Source: Chryseobacterium taeanense
GTDB lineage: Bacteria > Bacteroidota > Bacteroidia > Flavobacteriales > Weeksellaceae
Reading direction: 5' to 3'
Assembly (NCBI RefSeq): GCF_900099685.1
Contig: NZ_FNDW01000009.1
Location: 1-64,000 of the forward strand
Length of the DNA: 64,000 nucleotides
The stretch's first letter is position 1. Each line of letters opens with the position of its first letter. The position numbers and the translations under genes were made by a program. The notes under the pieces are model-generated. The model was not told where the DNA came from, did no database searches, and saw nothing but the letters and a program-made list of their open reading frames with translations. Positions 19,901-27,396 of this stretch are shown here, piece after piece.

Positions 19901-21864
19901 TATTCTAATGTTATACTACCTAGAACTCCACCAGAGTATTTGCCGGTGGTGGAATCATTGCTTGCAGCTTCATATTTCAGCCAGAGATTGGCAATGATAT
20001 TGATCGGCTGGTTGATAATAGGGAAGGTGAAGATCCACTGCAATCCACCTTTTACTTCATAACTGCTTTCTCCTGTTCCGCTCGGAATAGTAGCATCCAA
20101 TGAAAATTGAGTAATACTCAAACTGTCGGGCAAAAAGCTTGTAGGTAAATTGATAGCCTGGAACAATTGCTTAATGAGTTCTCCCAAATTTAAATTACTG
20201 CCTTCAGGCATAGCAAGACTTAAGTCCCATCCGTCAGATGAATTGTAATTCACATCAGTATTAAGCTGTAACTGACCAATAGCAAACAATCCTGATACCT
20301 GAGCGGTAAATATGCTTGGTCCGGTGCCGCTTGCGGGTGAAGAAGAAGTGAGGCGTAATGTTCCATCCGTTACCGAAACATTGGTAATGAAGTTAAGGTC
20401 AATATTCGCATTAGCATAAAATTCATAATACTTGCTGTTGATATCCATATTGATCCCAAAAGCGGTAAATTCCACCAATAATAGATTTTCCGGGATAGTA
20501 ATGGCTCCTGCGGTAATAGCTGATAGTAAATTATTAAATGTCACAGATCCTGCAAAGGCAGCAGAAAGCGTAAGGTCTGAAGTGATCTCCACATCAAAAC
20601 CACCTACGAATATGGTTGGGAAAAAGTTTACGTGTGCGCTGAAATATAAACTTTGGGAGTTGGTACTACCCGGATCAATAATGACCCAATTAACATCAAA
20701 CTGCTCAATAACGAAATCATCAAAAAGCGTCCATGCACCATTTGAACCTACAAAAGCAGAAACACTGGTAATATTAAGTCCGTTGCTGAAATCCAGACAG
20801 GTATTAAACCCTTTAAAGGCTATACTGTTAAGGTACTGTTGCAGGGTAGGAGGGATGTTTTGAAACCAGTTCTGTCCGGCCATTAAACCAAACAAATTAA
20901 GTGGTGTAAGCGGCTTGTCTGGCTCAGAATCTACATTCAGCGTAAAAGAAGACGATTCTGATTCAACGGCTGCACTAAAATTCAATACGATCGAATCTCC
21001 GGCTTCCAATAATAATTTGAAGTACAAAATAGGGGTTTGTACTTTTTGTGTTTCACCTTCAGTTGGTGTAAGCCCATCGATAGGTTCGTACTCTAAACGT
21101 AGTGCCTCTCCTTCGTCTTCCGGATCTGTAGTGACTGTTTCTTCTTCTGTTTTAATCTGAAATCCGACACCCGGATTACTGACTTTAAGAAAACCTAATG
21201 ATATAAGGGTTGCATCAACAGGCACAAATAAATCTATATCGGGATAAATAATGTCTTCATTATTGACCTGAGAAGGATCTATACTTCCCACAAGTGCCAG
21301 CTTGGTAGAAGATGACCAGGACGTGAAAAAATTCACAACAGGCTGAAGCCATTGGGTGAGGGTAATAAAGGCTGCGAAGTTTTGGCCTTCTGTTAATGAA
21401 ATATTCTTTTGCTGCCAGTTGAAAATGGCTACATCCTGGGTACTGAAAATGAATGAAGGCGAGGTATAAGGAAAATTATCAAATACGCCGCCTGTCATAT
21501 ATTGCCAACTGGTTGCAAATTTCCAGTTGGATAAATTAATTTGTATGGTAAATTGTACTTCATTCGCTTCATTCGCCGTAACGATCAGCGTAACTGAAGT
21601 ATTTGCTTTTTCTACATTAAGTATTGCTGCCGTGGCATTGGAAATCGTTAAGGTGTTTCCTACAGGCTCAGGAATAGAAGTACCGGAAGTATCAATTAAC
21701 AAAAATGAGCCATCCGGAAGTTGATAACTTTTGGATAGCAAATCATCCAGCCCTGCTGGCGGGATTAGACCTGAATCAGTAAAAGATGTTGCGTTAATGG
21801 TGATTTCTCCATTATTGGCAGCAGCCTGGCTCTTAAACGTTGTAACTAAATTGGATAAGCTCAT
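10963..21864 (-). CDS. Giant 3633-residue protein with LysM-like repeats
   Basis: Function unknown. This is the last gene of a five-gene operon, 18 bases after the EEP gene. No signal peptide (MSLSNLVTTFKSQAAANNG). About residues 1-1180 are beta-rich, with long runs of alternating polar/hydrophobic strands (for example LYGSIDFGIISASVNITVMV), reminiscent of the uncharacterised DUF6603-type giants. A low-complexity Pro/Ala linker follows at about 1185-1215. Two blocks of LysM-like repeats lie at about 1545-1815 (GDTFTSVASIYAI, GDTLTSMATAIS, ADTLDTLAQQYNTT) and 2225-2360 (EDTIDTITARFNI, GNTLTSIAAYYNVDTAAIQQLNPN). The last 1200 residues are mixed alpha/beta without known motifs. LysM usually binds peptidoglycan or chitin. 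The absence of a leader means an unusual secretion route or a cytosolic role. Uninterrupted over 10.9 kb, so it is under selection. Confidence 0.85.
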   Translation of the reverse strand: MSLSNLVTTFKSQAAANNGEITINATSFTDSGLIPPAGLDDLLSKSYQLPDGSFLLIDTSGTSIPEPVGNTLTISNATAAILNVEKANTSVTLIVTANEANEVQFTIQINLSNWKFATSWQYMTGGVFDNFPYTSPSFIFSTQDVAIFNWQQKNISLTEGQNFAAFITLTQWLQPVVNFFTSWSSSTKLALVGSIDPSQVNNEDIIYPDIDLFVPVDATLISLGFLKVSNPGVGFQIKTEEETVTTDPEDEGEALRLEYEPIDGLTPTEGETQKVQTPILYFKLLLEAGDSIVLNFSAAVESESSSFTLNVDSEPDKPLTPLNLFGLMAGQNWFQNIPPTLQQYLNSIAFKGFNTCLDFSNGLNITSVSAFVGSNGAWTLFDDFVIEQFDVNWVIIDPGSTNSQSLYFSAHVNFFPTIFVGGFDVEITSDLTLSAAFAGSVTFNNLLSAITAGAITIPENLLLVEFTAFGINMDINSKYYEFYANANIDLNFITNVSVTDGTLRLTSSSPASGTGPSIFTAQVSGLFAIGQLQLNTDVNYNSSDGWDLSLAMPEGSNLNLGELIKQLFQAINLPTSFLPDSLSITQFSLDATIPSGTGESSYEVKGGLQWIFTFPIINQPINIIANLWLKYEAASNDSTTGKYSGGVLGSITLEYFNATVDISYNFEDNNQQLAITWEGFTAMYDVSGQSRTIVFSIKNWTLGGLITSFMKMLFNPTFELDAPWDILNKISLDGFSVTYNLDTKDIKVTYKLPKTLDLIFININGINLTKNQKGVFITFDGNSVVPSINESNLFKPESGGQDIQKMPEVPGQGTQYFDLRLLAMGQHVELVNPAQYNSIKDVTKAMQEAFTEPSPGTVPIGPGSGNTLLQFNEDSNWLIATNFGVLNAGTKDKPVWTLDMQVVFNDPNLYGLRIAMAGGKAKVFEGLDFEIMYKKISESIGVYQMDLTLPNALRYLQFGAVNITLPSIGVEIYTNGDFTVDIGFPYNMDFSRSFTLQAIVPPGIPAMGSGGIYFGKLSSATTNKVPKTNYGNFNPVIVFGIGLQVGVGYSVNYGLLSAGFSVTMFGVIEGVIAAYYPYSGTLQESNKEQVETSYYYYLQGTIGIIGKLYGSIDFGIISASVNITVMVYAQATFEAYNKIPLAIVASVDVRVSAKLNLGIFSITIHFSFTAKIRFDLTIGTDQTAQAPWNNNLSAPNAASRISSPAAEFRIAPARQATPLDGAKPVYFVAIDSFETTEQTASDAMVIRRSPNMPINYSSVLTEDSSDVQPTLNLYFVPHLTVAGPENGNLKDQTAQYVATLFIDAPDPSGDSNGATTSFEYLCSDFFSWLVLNYIDHTPSQSSRAEVETEGISKADLDALIAFLSSEENPFPIPTNDLLSFLQNSFQALNVQVLQEDLTAAAIFPMFFDLELKVPDIGLDIQFNNYNMATQEYLSAVKEWFNELAVKMQEETASTARFATLADPQEWSMSTFVFEDYFVLIGKQLAGYASDAMDNFTYRLSNGNSLAAMVNWANSISVDGTSNKVNVQDIATANQTHPLNGNSPVAITGVMYNILDGDTFTSVASIYAITATMLITENADVPGLLAPQTVTYNGNTYNVQSTDTINEVATGLKTTLSDLAADSNFQNTAILTTGNWLIIGAAIYTAKNEDTFNSISTIIYNNLDVSALLMQNQITPGLFIAGNSFEYNSIKYVIVPGDTLTSMATAISALAGTTVTPQDLAGNAQVQAQQVQPLGQVLIQPFIHTTAEFTDAANADTLDTLAQQYNTTAALLATNYANQQQNNFFYNGEGFTNANIPGLQYLTVGSILEYFADNNSYGQLSGMASRYQLHGMRLPTDLPGLTLSEGSPCTGNNCALYALTGQEFALPATIPADFSIQLINNSLSWLQFNGKSMQEEGGNILDIQLTPEDINQINTLLSYAQTNGIKPDVLELAPMQPFNLQPVQYTFQTTTKWQTSGALNLPYGSPGGQSNVSPLIWHFPSGLLNQLALPKEEGSAFSIQIGQYDAAKGVMDYWPSSYYGWSTMVDIELKLLDTDSTAPVNAYSYELLGAGEAGANILQRLLLALDPKSANNNLDKIVDIQWLYEGSDGLLSVGMEHMKTFIVQANLSTETNPDTPAMRMMALEVTEEAPNTGILNSIYDFIRMLWECSITRSGGYYLMYNETEGNTGFPSSIFGKGDNANVRLLVTYSSQYNNKPTDYMNCAVTGDKIDANSCVVYAQSEMQEGLSYYVNTPEDTIDTITARFNILPAELVDLNKKVILNTKAGATDPVAYPVPTITFDGLICEIGTDGPGNTLTSIAAYYNVDTAAIQQLNPNITDWNNLPLWQLIVLPQVQYTISTEGKAGLTFETIAAYYFIDMAAMAWAAKDVANIFVSPTTLTINDQILHKVASVQQGTAGFDLNRTNPNPDPDNQPKVTDPDYAEVYLNNMYNLLSYQVVENKWFSESVVGLPAGPAKPQTQDDVLGKTENSDAQDDLIWYYNQVVPIAKFAKTNSFMTYPAGYPQEEDNPYRGIGHQVQVHFDWVDYYGNVTVTPFSDPQLDPSTPVNNPPIQTGYVDELKGLGKWPSVELSYLFDLDANTQPELKLEFNFNIQRYNELPDVPADQQQDWKQNAANDLITYTNIYYQLTQLNPIDGKNTLTITLSTSLTPGKTTDLSGEQFDQLLQFVKDIYTYLSARSQGNEATAPVMDPITSPVNIADIDTHSILQLTVNLDFYRDLQYVNTDFKDSDLVTRALTQVKPKTMSTPAQNGTDPQYSLNEFATLFEAAFLSVGNYELKIAIGTNAATAGGVNNQAVFVVRMGLKSGQGIYWRVNQAGTYQLTTESITQLTAEGVPADITTAISTLVGTLYQSRDEFDTALQQQLTEEEFNQYRINIYTYSLLNAVFYAPKPLATSLVSKSGVPICKYVTGQGLDCSKGEVQTFTSIDMDTWGAQSLNAIDVFLSADYAIPAFLVDQLNSDEEKEWLATQGIDATTYLQAITNAKTTLAGAIASEVEPILKAPYVSPSTGDNTSLGNAKEKFEQQLLNQLGNAYTVNALVQFEVTAESDFTADSNYKTPPRLYGTPVISNKADGDAKEYSISTSKIQLNEKDAADTDSFLTFSFTTKNAKEFTSVDLDMTYVVTHVECDISDVAGINGYQGSNWLTFIIPADVSSNNENLVAASLQQSLGTVDIPVVLRNYPTPPTLTTQTGKAVAVSGDTTQARLAKASEWNFMYSYTEDQAAQDKIFSDIEFNMVPNLSARMLGAPSRDLFSDLAQFVTVWPQVLDDFNRYLKMITAQSDNSDPNLNNAYYALQTMVTLTNNLAIAWSQYSGMLFNNPNDNGTASAYDFIIRQTDDIDFDNRLLVTIVPAADISSDDLSLYRGNKDVLEAELPKTPYVTIDNYTKVNATDKNGVLIPNSYWYQAADKTYLSWEESFNIPSRNVNVDALNVLQFQYAWAGLSVIRNEDLVPYNPTVNDFIYRTPLVRFSNKLIPLLSNDDIFDIAKINTETGVNLPLAQQLANFLSTFFTYDELAEQLMKLSVSWNYPLPSTSGTDDFLPAIELPVLLAAPFVFEIPTDYEIPAGGCQPSFSEADPFVCRLSNALKTWYSQHKPVSNGAWFQIDIAVFSSLSESKLPLIALKNVVLYYKNITDLNA

Positions 21865-21882
21865 AATAATAAAATGATTCTG

Positions 21883-23226
21883 TTAAACGTCCACAATTAA
21901 TCCCATGTGGTCACTGGTACTGATGATTCTGCGGTAATTATTCCAGCCAACAAAAGAAGTTAGCGCTCCTATATTCCCGGTGACAACTCCTCCGTGCCCT
22001 GTCGGGCCGGCTGTAGGAAGAGGAAGGGCGGTAGGCAATCCGCCTGCTAATGCCATGGCAGAATTATAAATTAAACTTCCTTGTGGAGCACCTGCTATTA
22101 CAGGCACATCCCGATTGTAAGGTGTGCCGGTTACTCTGTTGGCTATGGTGATATTGGTTGCCGGCCCAACAGCCGAGCCTCCACCATAACGTGTTAAAAT
22201 ATTATCTACACTTGAGAAAGTATCTTGTATTACATATTCATAACCCGGATATCCGTTTGTTGCCCAGGGTCTTGCACTGTTATGTGACCTCAGCATGGTA
22301 CACACATAGCCTTTGTCTGGCCATATGTTAGCCGTAGGATTAATTTGACGCGTATAACCGCCGGCGGTGAGTAAACGATTGTAGGCAATCGGCTCAAAAT
22401 GAGTATTAAATAAATCAACATTAAAATCTCCCACAATGACTCCTACCTGATTGGCAGCAAGATCTGTAGTCATTTCAAGAATATTGGATAATTGGTTGGT
22501 TCCATCAGCTGCCTGTTGTTTTTTGGGCGAAGCATGGAAAGTCAATAATTTAATCATCTTGCCTGCTGCACCTCCTACTCCCGGTTCCCAGAATGTAGTT
22601 AAGAAAGGTGTTCTGTTAAGTGCATTAGGAAAACCCAATACGGGAGCCACGCCACCAGCTATAGGGCCGTGAAACTGCCATTGCCCTGCCAGTTGCCTAT
22701 ATGGTACGCCCGGGTTAATCGTGTTAAGCCCACCGGGTGCATTGCCTGCAGGCAGAAGGTTTACCCAGGGAAGCCCATAATTAACCAGGTTACCCGCTCC
22801 GATATTGGCTATAGAATCAGAAGGGTTAGCTCCTCCCTGCCAACCCCACGGACCTGTAAATTGCACTCTTGCATGATTATAAAATACAGAAATGCCTTCC
22901 TGAACACTTCCCTGTCCTAATCTTAAGGGAGGAATAAGCCGCCAGTCATCACCCGGAAACCAGGTTCTCATTTCCTGCAGTAAGAATATGCTTCCATCAG
23001 CCCCGCCGGCAGAAATTAAAGTACCAGAAGCTCCGGCTCCGGTAGATGTTTCTACTACGACAAAAATATCGGGTTTGTTCTGAGTAAGTGTTGTTCTGAT
23101 TACCCGTTTTCTGTAGCCTGGTTGAGGAGGAATAATAAAAGTACCATCCCTTCTTCTTTTAGCTCGGGGTGCGTCGATCTTGTTAATCGAGAATTGCCGT
23201 ATGTTCCAGTAAAGTATTCTTGCCAT
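21883..23226 (-). CDS. Endonuclease/exonuclease/phosphatase (DNase I-fold) family protein
   Basis: 447 residues with the EEP fold of DNase I, CdtB, sphingomyelinases and inositol phosphatases. Markers in order are N-terminal LYWNIRQFS (the catalytic Asn), VVVETSTGAG (metal-binding Glu), LLTFHASP (catalytic His), GDFNVDLFN (Asp/Asn), SSVDNILTR and C-terminal STSDHMGLIVDV (the terminal Asp-His pair). All catalytic positions appear intact. No signal peptide. It is about 150 residues longer than typical members, mainly through Gly/Pro/Asn-rich loops. Substrate (DNA, phospholipid or phosphoinositide) cannot be told. It lies 40 bases after the 1217-residue gene and 18 before the giant, so it is a candidate enzymatic effector of the operon. 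Confidence 0.87.
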   Translation of the reverse strand: MARILYWNIRQFSINKIDAPRAKRRRDGTFIIPPQPGYRKRVIRTTLTQNKPDIFVVVETSTGAGASGTLISAGGADGSIFLLQEMRTWFPGDDWRLIPPLRLGQGSVQEGISVFYNHARVQFTGPWGWQGGANPSDSIANIGAGNLVNYGLPWVNLLPAGNAPGGLNTINPGVPYRQLAGQWQFHGPIAGGVAPVLGFPNALNRTPFLTTFWEPGVGGAAGKMIKLLTFHASPKKQQAADGTNQLSNILEMTTDLAANQVGVIVGDFNVDLFNTHFEPIAYNRLLTAGGYTRQINPTANIWPDKGYVCTMLRSHNSARPWATNGYPGYEYVIQDTFSSVDNILTRYGGGSAVGPATNITIANRVTGTPYNRDVPVIAGAPQGSLIYNSAMALAGGLPTALPLPTAGPTGHGGVVTGNIGALTSFVGWNNYRRIISTSDHMGLIVDV

Positions 23227-23266
23227 GGTTGTTATTTTTATGTATGCCTTTTTTTTTTATAACAGT

Positions 23267-26200
23267 TTATTCTGATTTATTATAGGCAGCGTACCAGCCA
23301 AGACTTTTAGCTGTAGCACCAGGATTAGGATTGCCAAATAACAAGAAATCAGTATTACCTCCTGGCGGTAACTTCAGTATACCGAGGAGTTTCAAGGCAA
23401 TATTAGATAGTGTAAGGAGGTATGAGTTTTGTTCTGTTACGTATTGTAAACTCAGCTTATCAATAGATAGTTTCAATACACCTTGTATGCTCAGAAGTTT
23501 GGCGTTGCTGGAAGTGCCGGGCAGCTTAATACCCACAAACGCGTTGTAGGCGGGAGCGGCACTTTTAGAACCTGGGCTCCATGCTATCAGGAGACTGGCA
23601 TTAAAGCCTGCGCTGCTTGCCAATTCACCTGGTGAACCCATATTAAGTGTCATTTGCAATCCATACCAATCACCTGCAAGTCCTGTGGCATTGATTCCGG
23701 GTAAAGAAAGCTTTAAAAAACCCTGTCCTGATGGAGCCGACTCGTCATTACCGCTCAACAGCTTATTAATCTGTAAAGCAAAATTTGGATAAAGGCTGTT
23801 CTGTCTCGCATTACTTTGTGATGAATTAAATGCAATCTGCGAAGCATCAAAAGCAAAAGTTGTAACTGATGGCGTATTGAGATTAAATGCCATATTTACA
23901 TACAAATTACTGTAATTGAGTCCTTGTTGCAGCGTATCACTATTTAATTTGATACCAAAAGAGAACGCATCCAATGCATAGTCTGTATCTCCTTCGTTCA
24001 TAGCCAGAGCTATCATAGTACCAAAGTTAAGATAACCCCACATAGTAAATCTTGATTGTATATCGAGTGCTGCAGGATCGGTAGTAAGTGTGTTAAACTG
24101 TATCTTAGTAATCTCCACATTAGTCAGAAGATTACTGTCAAAAAAGAAAAGATTATCGTCTTTATTGTCGAAAACATATACAGGAGTGCCGTTATGATCC
24201 TGATAAGTTCCATTCAGTACTACAGTATTTAAACTATTTGAACCGTACGGATTGTTTGTTCCGATCACTTTATCGGAGAAAAGGTTATTCATAGTCAGCT
24301 GAATCTTGCTGGCAAAATCCTTTATAGCCGTATTTTCAAACAATACCTGAAGGAAAAGTACTTTAAAATCATACGTAGCCCCTGCTGCGGGCTGTATCGG
24401 CTTATTAGGATTCAATCCTTGCGAGATTTGCTGGGCGTACGCAGGGTCAACATAATTTATCAATCCGAATAGAGAGCTGACCGGATCCATCGTTATCACA
24501 TCACTGGCATCTACACGGTTTACCTCTATCCCAAAGTGATGCGCATAGAAGTTCTTAAGATTAATACCACTGATTAATCCTTTTAATTGTTGTGGAAACT
24601 CCTGCAAATCGATGGTTGCTTTCAGAGCCAGAATACCATTCCAATTGGGATCATTGATAATGTCGTGAAATTTCTGATAATATTCCAGCTGTCCGGATGT
24701 AGGATCTGCGAGTGCGTCATTGTACGCGTCTTCAGCCGCTTGTAAATAATTCTGAAGCCACGACGATACGGCAACAAGCTGGTTATAAGCAGAGTTTGGA
24801 TCAGTATTGTCTTTATCAATATTAAATGCATTAGCCTGTGTCCATTCTTTTGGATTTTTAACCCTGTCAATGATGGTACCCTGACAGAATTTAAAAATTA
24901 AAACATTATTATAGTCGGCATAGGTATTACTCGTTCCTACGTTCAGATCAAATGGCCAGTCTTCGATAGACATTTTATTGTTGAACACAGGTTGATTGCT
25001 TGAGCCACCGCCTGGTGTATTCATCGTTGAGAATAAATCGCCTAAATATTGATTATTGGTCATCACCAGAAATTGCTGATTGGTGAGAAAGGCACTCTGC
25101 ATTTGTGGCATCAGATTAATAAAACTGAGCTGATATTGTGGTGGTGTTGCCGGAATTTGTCCTTCAGGATTAAGATATTCGGGTGAACCGTTAGTTACGG
25201 TATTCTGAGCCAGGTTTAATAATCCCCAGCTTCCATCATTGTTTACATTGGCCACCATTCCCTGTGGTGTAGCAGAAGCAGTATATGTTGTTGATCCTGT
25301 TTCGGCCATGGCTCTTTTTGAAGAGCTTTTACTGGAGCGAGGAGCTGTGAAGGCGGCTGATATCAATGCTTTTCTTTCTGCACTGAGTACTTTAGATTCA
25401 AATGTATCAATATTTTCTGCGCTGGGCGGAGGTATAAGAATTACCCCAAGATAAGGTGCCAACGGTACGGCAAAACCATTATTTTGTGGCATATCTACTG
25501 AAGGTTCATAAAAACCGAGAAATCCTGTGATATTATTGGCAGATGATGCTATTCCATGATCTTTAGCAAATAAAGATGCGCCCTGAGGTTGTGAAGCATA
25601 CTGCACATTGCCCGGTGTAGAGGTTGCAATATTGGCCCATGCTGTAAGATAAGTGCTTTCAAGTATGGGATTATCGGTGCCTGGATTTGCCAGCGAAACT
25701 TCCTGTCCTGGAAAATTGGCCGCAAAGGCAGCCTGCTTTGATGTAAAGCGTATGGTGTCTCCTGTAATGACACCTGCATTGTTTTTATAAGGTGTAAATG
25801 TAATTACCTCGGTACCTGAGAGTCCGGGAAGTAGATTGTATTGTCCGTTTTCATCGGCAAAGGCGGCTTGTGATGCTCCTGGATCAAGATAAAAATCGCC
25901 TTCCGGGGAAAGATAATATGGCATAGTGCCAGCGGCATCTTGTGGTGATATGACAAAGCGTGCGCTGTAGTCTGTTGGAAATAAATTATTAACCGGTGCT
26001 CCCGAATCTATCATATTTACAGCGGGCCACAAGGTAAGTGGATAGCCGGTATTAATGGCATAATTACTTGGTAAGGAAGCAACTCTTGTCTGGCTGGTAA
26101 CGGTATTGTAGATCTTGCCAGTGATGGCAAAATAGGTATTCAGTCCGTTGTTGTTTGCTATATCTAGCAGGTCGATTTCGGTTTGGGTAATTAGATAATC

Positions 26201-26920
26201 ATTGGTGCTGCCTGCTTTCAGCATAGGATAGGCGAAGTACGAAGGTGGTACGCTGTCGCCATAGTAATAGTTATTTTGTAAACCATAGGCTTTAAAATCC
26301 GAACTCATGTTCAGCCCCAGTGAAAAACGAAAACACCCTGTACCCGGGCCACTGAAAGGAATCGTAATGTCACTGTTGAAAATCGAACTGGTACCAAATA
26401 CTTTATTGGCGAAACTCATATTGGAATTGCCGGGAGTCCAGATAAGCCGCAACGCATTTGGAGTTACGTCTGGTTGCAATGTCATTGTGGTATTGTTCCG
26501 TATGGTAAGTGTAGCAAAACCATTTCCAATGGTAGCGTTAAATGTCTGTCCTACAACAAAAGGTTTGTTGGTACCATATTGTGCAAAGTTGAGGACAGTT
26601 GTATTTTTAGAAGAAGGTATCTCATTCGGATTGCTCAGCCATGCAGTTGTGAGATTAGCTGTTACATTCTGACGAAATGTAAGAAGATAAGGCCGGTAAT
26701 TATCAATAAAAGTCTTTGGATCTGCAGGCGCTGTGTCGGCAAACAGAAAGTAGACCTGTTGCTGTACCGCAGTCTGAAGACTGATATCCGGATCGGTATA
26801 AGAAGACCCTTCCGGAAGCAATAAAGCAGTCCAGTGTTGCCCTGTTTGGTTGTATATATACAGCTCAGGGTTTCCTGAGTTTTCATTGCTGAATACGATT
26901 TCTGTTTCGGATTGTTCCAT
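23267..26920 (-). CDS. Large 1217-residue protein, unknown, part of giant operon
   Basis: No recognised family. No signal peptide (MEQSETEIVFSNENSG). The sequence is rich in Asn, Thr, Ala, Ser and Gly, poor in Cys and Lys, and looks mostly beta with a helical section around residues 680-800 (VSSWLQNYLQAAEDAYNDAL). The last 200 residues (FALQINKLLSG, FLKLSLPGINATG, LSIQGVLKLSIDKLSLQYV) have the same amphipathic beta-strand style as the N-terminal third of the 3633-residue protein, so the two may be related or assemble together. The first residues (PELYIYNQTGQHWTALLLP) recall the small head-gene proteins. It starts 41 bases after the 144-residue gene. Confidence 0.82.
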   Translation of the reverse strand: MEQSETEIVFSNENSGNPELYIYNQTGQHWTALLLPEGSSYTDPDISLQTAVQQQVYFLFADTAPADPKTFIDNYRPYLLTFRQNVTANLTTAWLSNPNEIPSSKNTTVLNFAQYGTNKPFVVGQTFNATIGNGFATLTIRNNTTMTLQPDVTPNALRLIWTPGNSNMSFANKVFGTSSIFNSDITIPFSGPGTGCFRFSLGLNMSSDFKAYGLQNNYYYGDSVPPSYFAYPMLKAGSTNDYLITQTEIDLLDIANNNGLNTYFAITGKIYNTVTSQTRVASLPSNYAINTGYPLTLWPAVNMIDSGAPVNNLFPTDYSARFVISPQDAAGTMPYYLSPEGDFYLDPGASQAAFADENGQYNLLPGLSGTEVITFTPYKNNAGVITGDTIRFTSKQAAFAANFPGQEVSLANPGTDNPILESTYLTAWANIATSTPGNVQYASQPQGASLFAKDHGIASSANNITGFLGFYEPSVDMPQNNGFAVPLAPYLGVILIPPPSAENIDTFESKVLSAERKALISAAFTAPRSSKSSSKRAMAETGSTTYTASATPQGMVANVNNDGSWGLLNLAQNTVTNGSPEYLNPEGQIPATPPQYQLSFINLMPQMQSAFLTNQQFLVMTNNQYLGDLFSTMNTPGGGSSNQPVFNNKMSIEDWPFDLNVGTSNTYADYNNVLIFKFCQGTIIDRVKNPKEWTQANAFNIDKDNTDPNSAYNQLVAVSSWLQNYLQAAEDAYNDALADPTSGQLEYYQKFHDIINDPNWNGILALKATIDLQEFPQQLKGLISGINLKNFYAHHFGIEVNRVDASDVITMDPVSSLFGLINYVDPAYAQQISQGLNPNKPIQPAAGATYDFKVLFLQVLFENTAIKDFASKIQLTMNNLFSDKVIGTNNPYGSNSLNTVVLNGTYQDHNGTPVYVFDNKDDNLFFFDSNLLTNVEITKIQFNTLTTDPAALDIQSRFTMWGYLNFGTMIALAMNEGDTDYALDAFSFGIKLNSDTLQQGLNYSNLYVNMAFNLNTPSVTTFAFDASQIAFNSSQSNARQNSLYPNFALQINKLLSGNDESAPSGQGFLKLSLPGINATGLAGDWYGLQMTLNMGSPGELASSAGFNASLLIAWSPGSKSAAPAYNAFVGIKLPGTSSNAKLLSIQGVLKLSIDKLSLQYVTEQNSYLLTLSNIALKLLGILKLPPGGNTDFLLFGNPNPGATAKSLGWYAAYNKSE

Positions 26921-26961
26921 AAGAATAATTATTTTTTATCTGAATGGATAAATGTGAATTC

Positions 26962-27396
26962 TTAACCGGGACAGAATAGCATAACGACAATTACTACATT
27001 CAGGAGTGACAGATTTAATACTGTAATTACTGTTCCGGCAAAGTTGCCTACAGCAATTGCCTGTTGACCGGGCTTTAAATAGTGTGTACCATTGAATGTT
27101 GTCGTGCTGTCCAGTGTAATCGTACTGGTATCGGGTGCGCCGGTTAGTACGATTGTAGCTGTATTGGCCTGGCTGTTATTGGTAATAGAGCAGATACAAT
27201 CACTTCCGTTGTTGGTTTGTTTTTGGGCAAATTCAAAACGGGTAAGGCTAACAGTGTCTGCTTTAGACTTGACCATACCCTGAGCCATTGCCAGGGTATG
27301 ACCAAGAATAAATAATAAGAGAATCTGAAAGCGAAGTTTTCCGCTACGATTGACTTGTCTGGCACTGAATAGCGGCCTGAGCGTCATTCTGAACAT
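26962..27396 (-). CDS. Small beta-rich protein, paralogue of next upstream gene
   Basis: Up to 144 residues. The C-terminal 80 residues match the 117-residue neighbour in pattern: CSITNNSQANTATIVLTGAP, then YLKPGQQAIAVGNFAGTVITV against LNITNASLANNLTVAITGAP and MAIIATGNFLGTTVTI. The start is uncertain. From 27387 the protein would contain a signal-like segment (FQILLLFILGHTLAMAQ) and overlap the upstream gene by about 45 bases. From the ATG at 27276 (MVKSKADTVSL) it would be leaderless, like the rest of the operon. The C-terminus is hydrophobic (LNVVIVVMLFCPG). Function unknown. Confidence 0.62.
   Translation of the reverse strand: MFRMTLRPLFSARQVNRSGKLRFQILLLFILGHTLAMAQGMVKSKADTVSLTRFEFAQKQTNNGSDCICSITNNSQANTATIVLTGAPDTSTITLDSTTTFNGTHYLKPGQQAIAVGNFAGTVITVLNLSLLNVVIVVMLFCPG

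Noticed and set aside
10963-21864. Many open frames of 60-143 codons on the plus strand opposite the giant gene (for example 20432-20863)
   Set aside because: They are shadow frames of a long, G+C-richer coding sequence with no start context or family character.
27144-27365. Alternative 73-codon frame on the minus strand at the head of the operon
   Set aside because: It overlaps the paralogous 144-residue frame, whose sequence clearly matches its neighbour.
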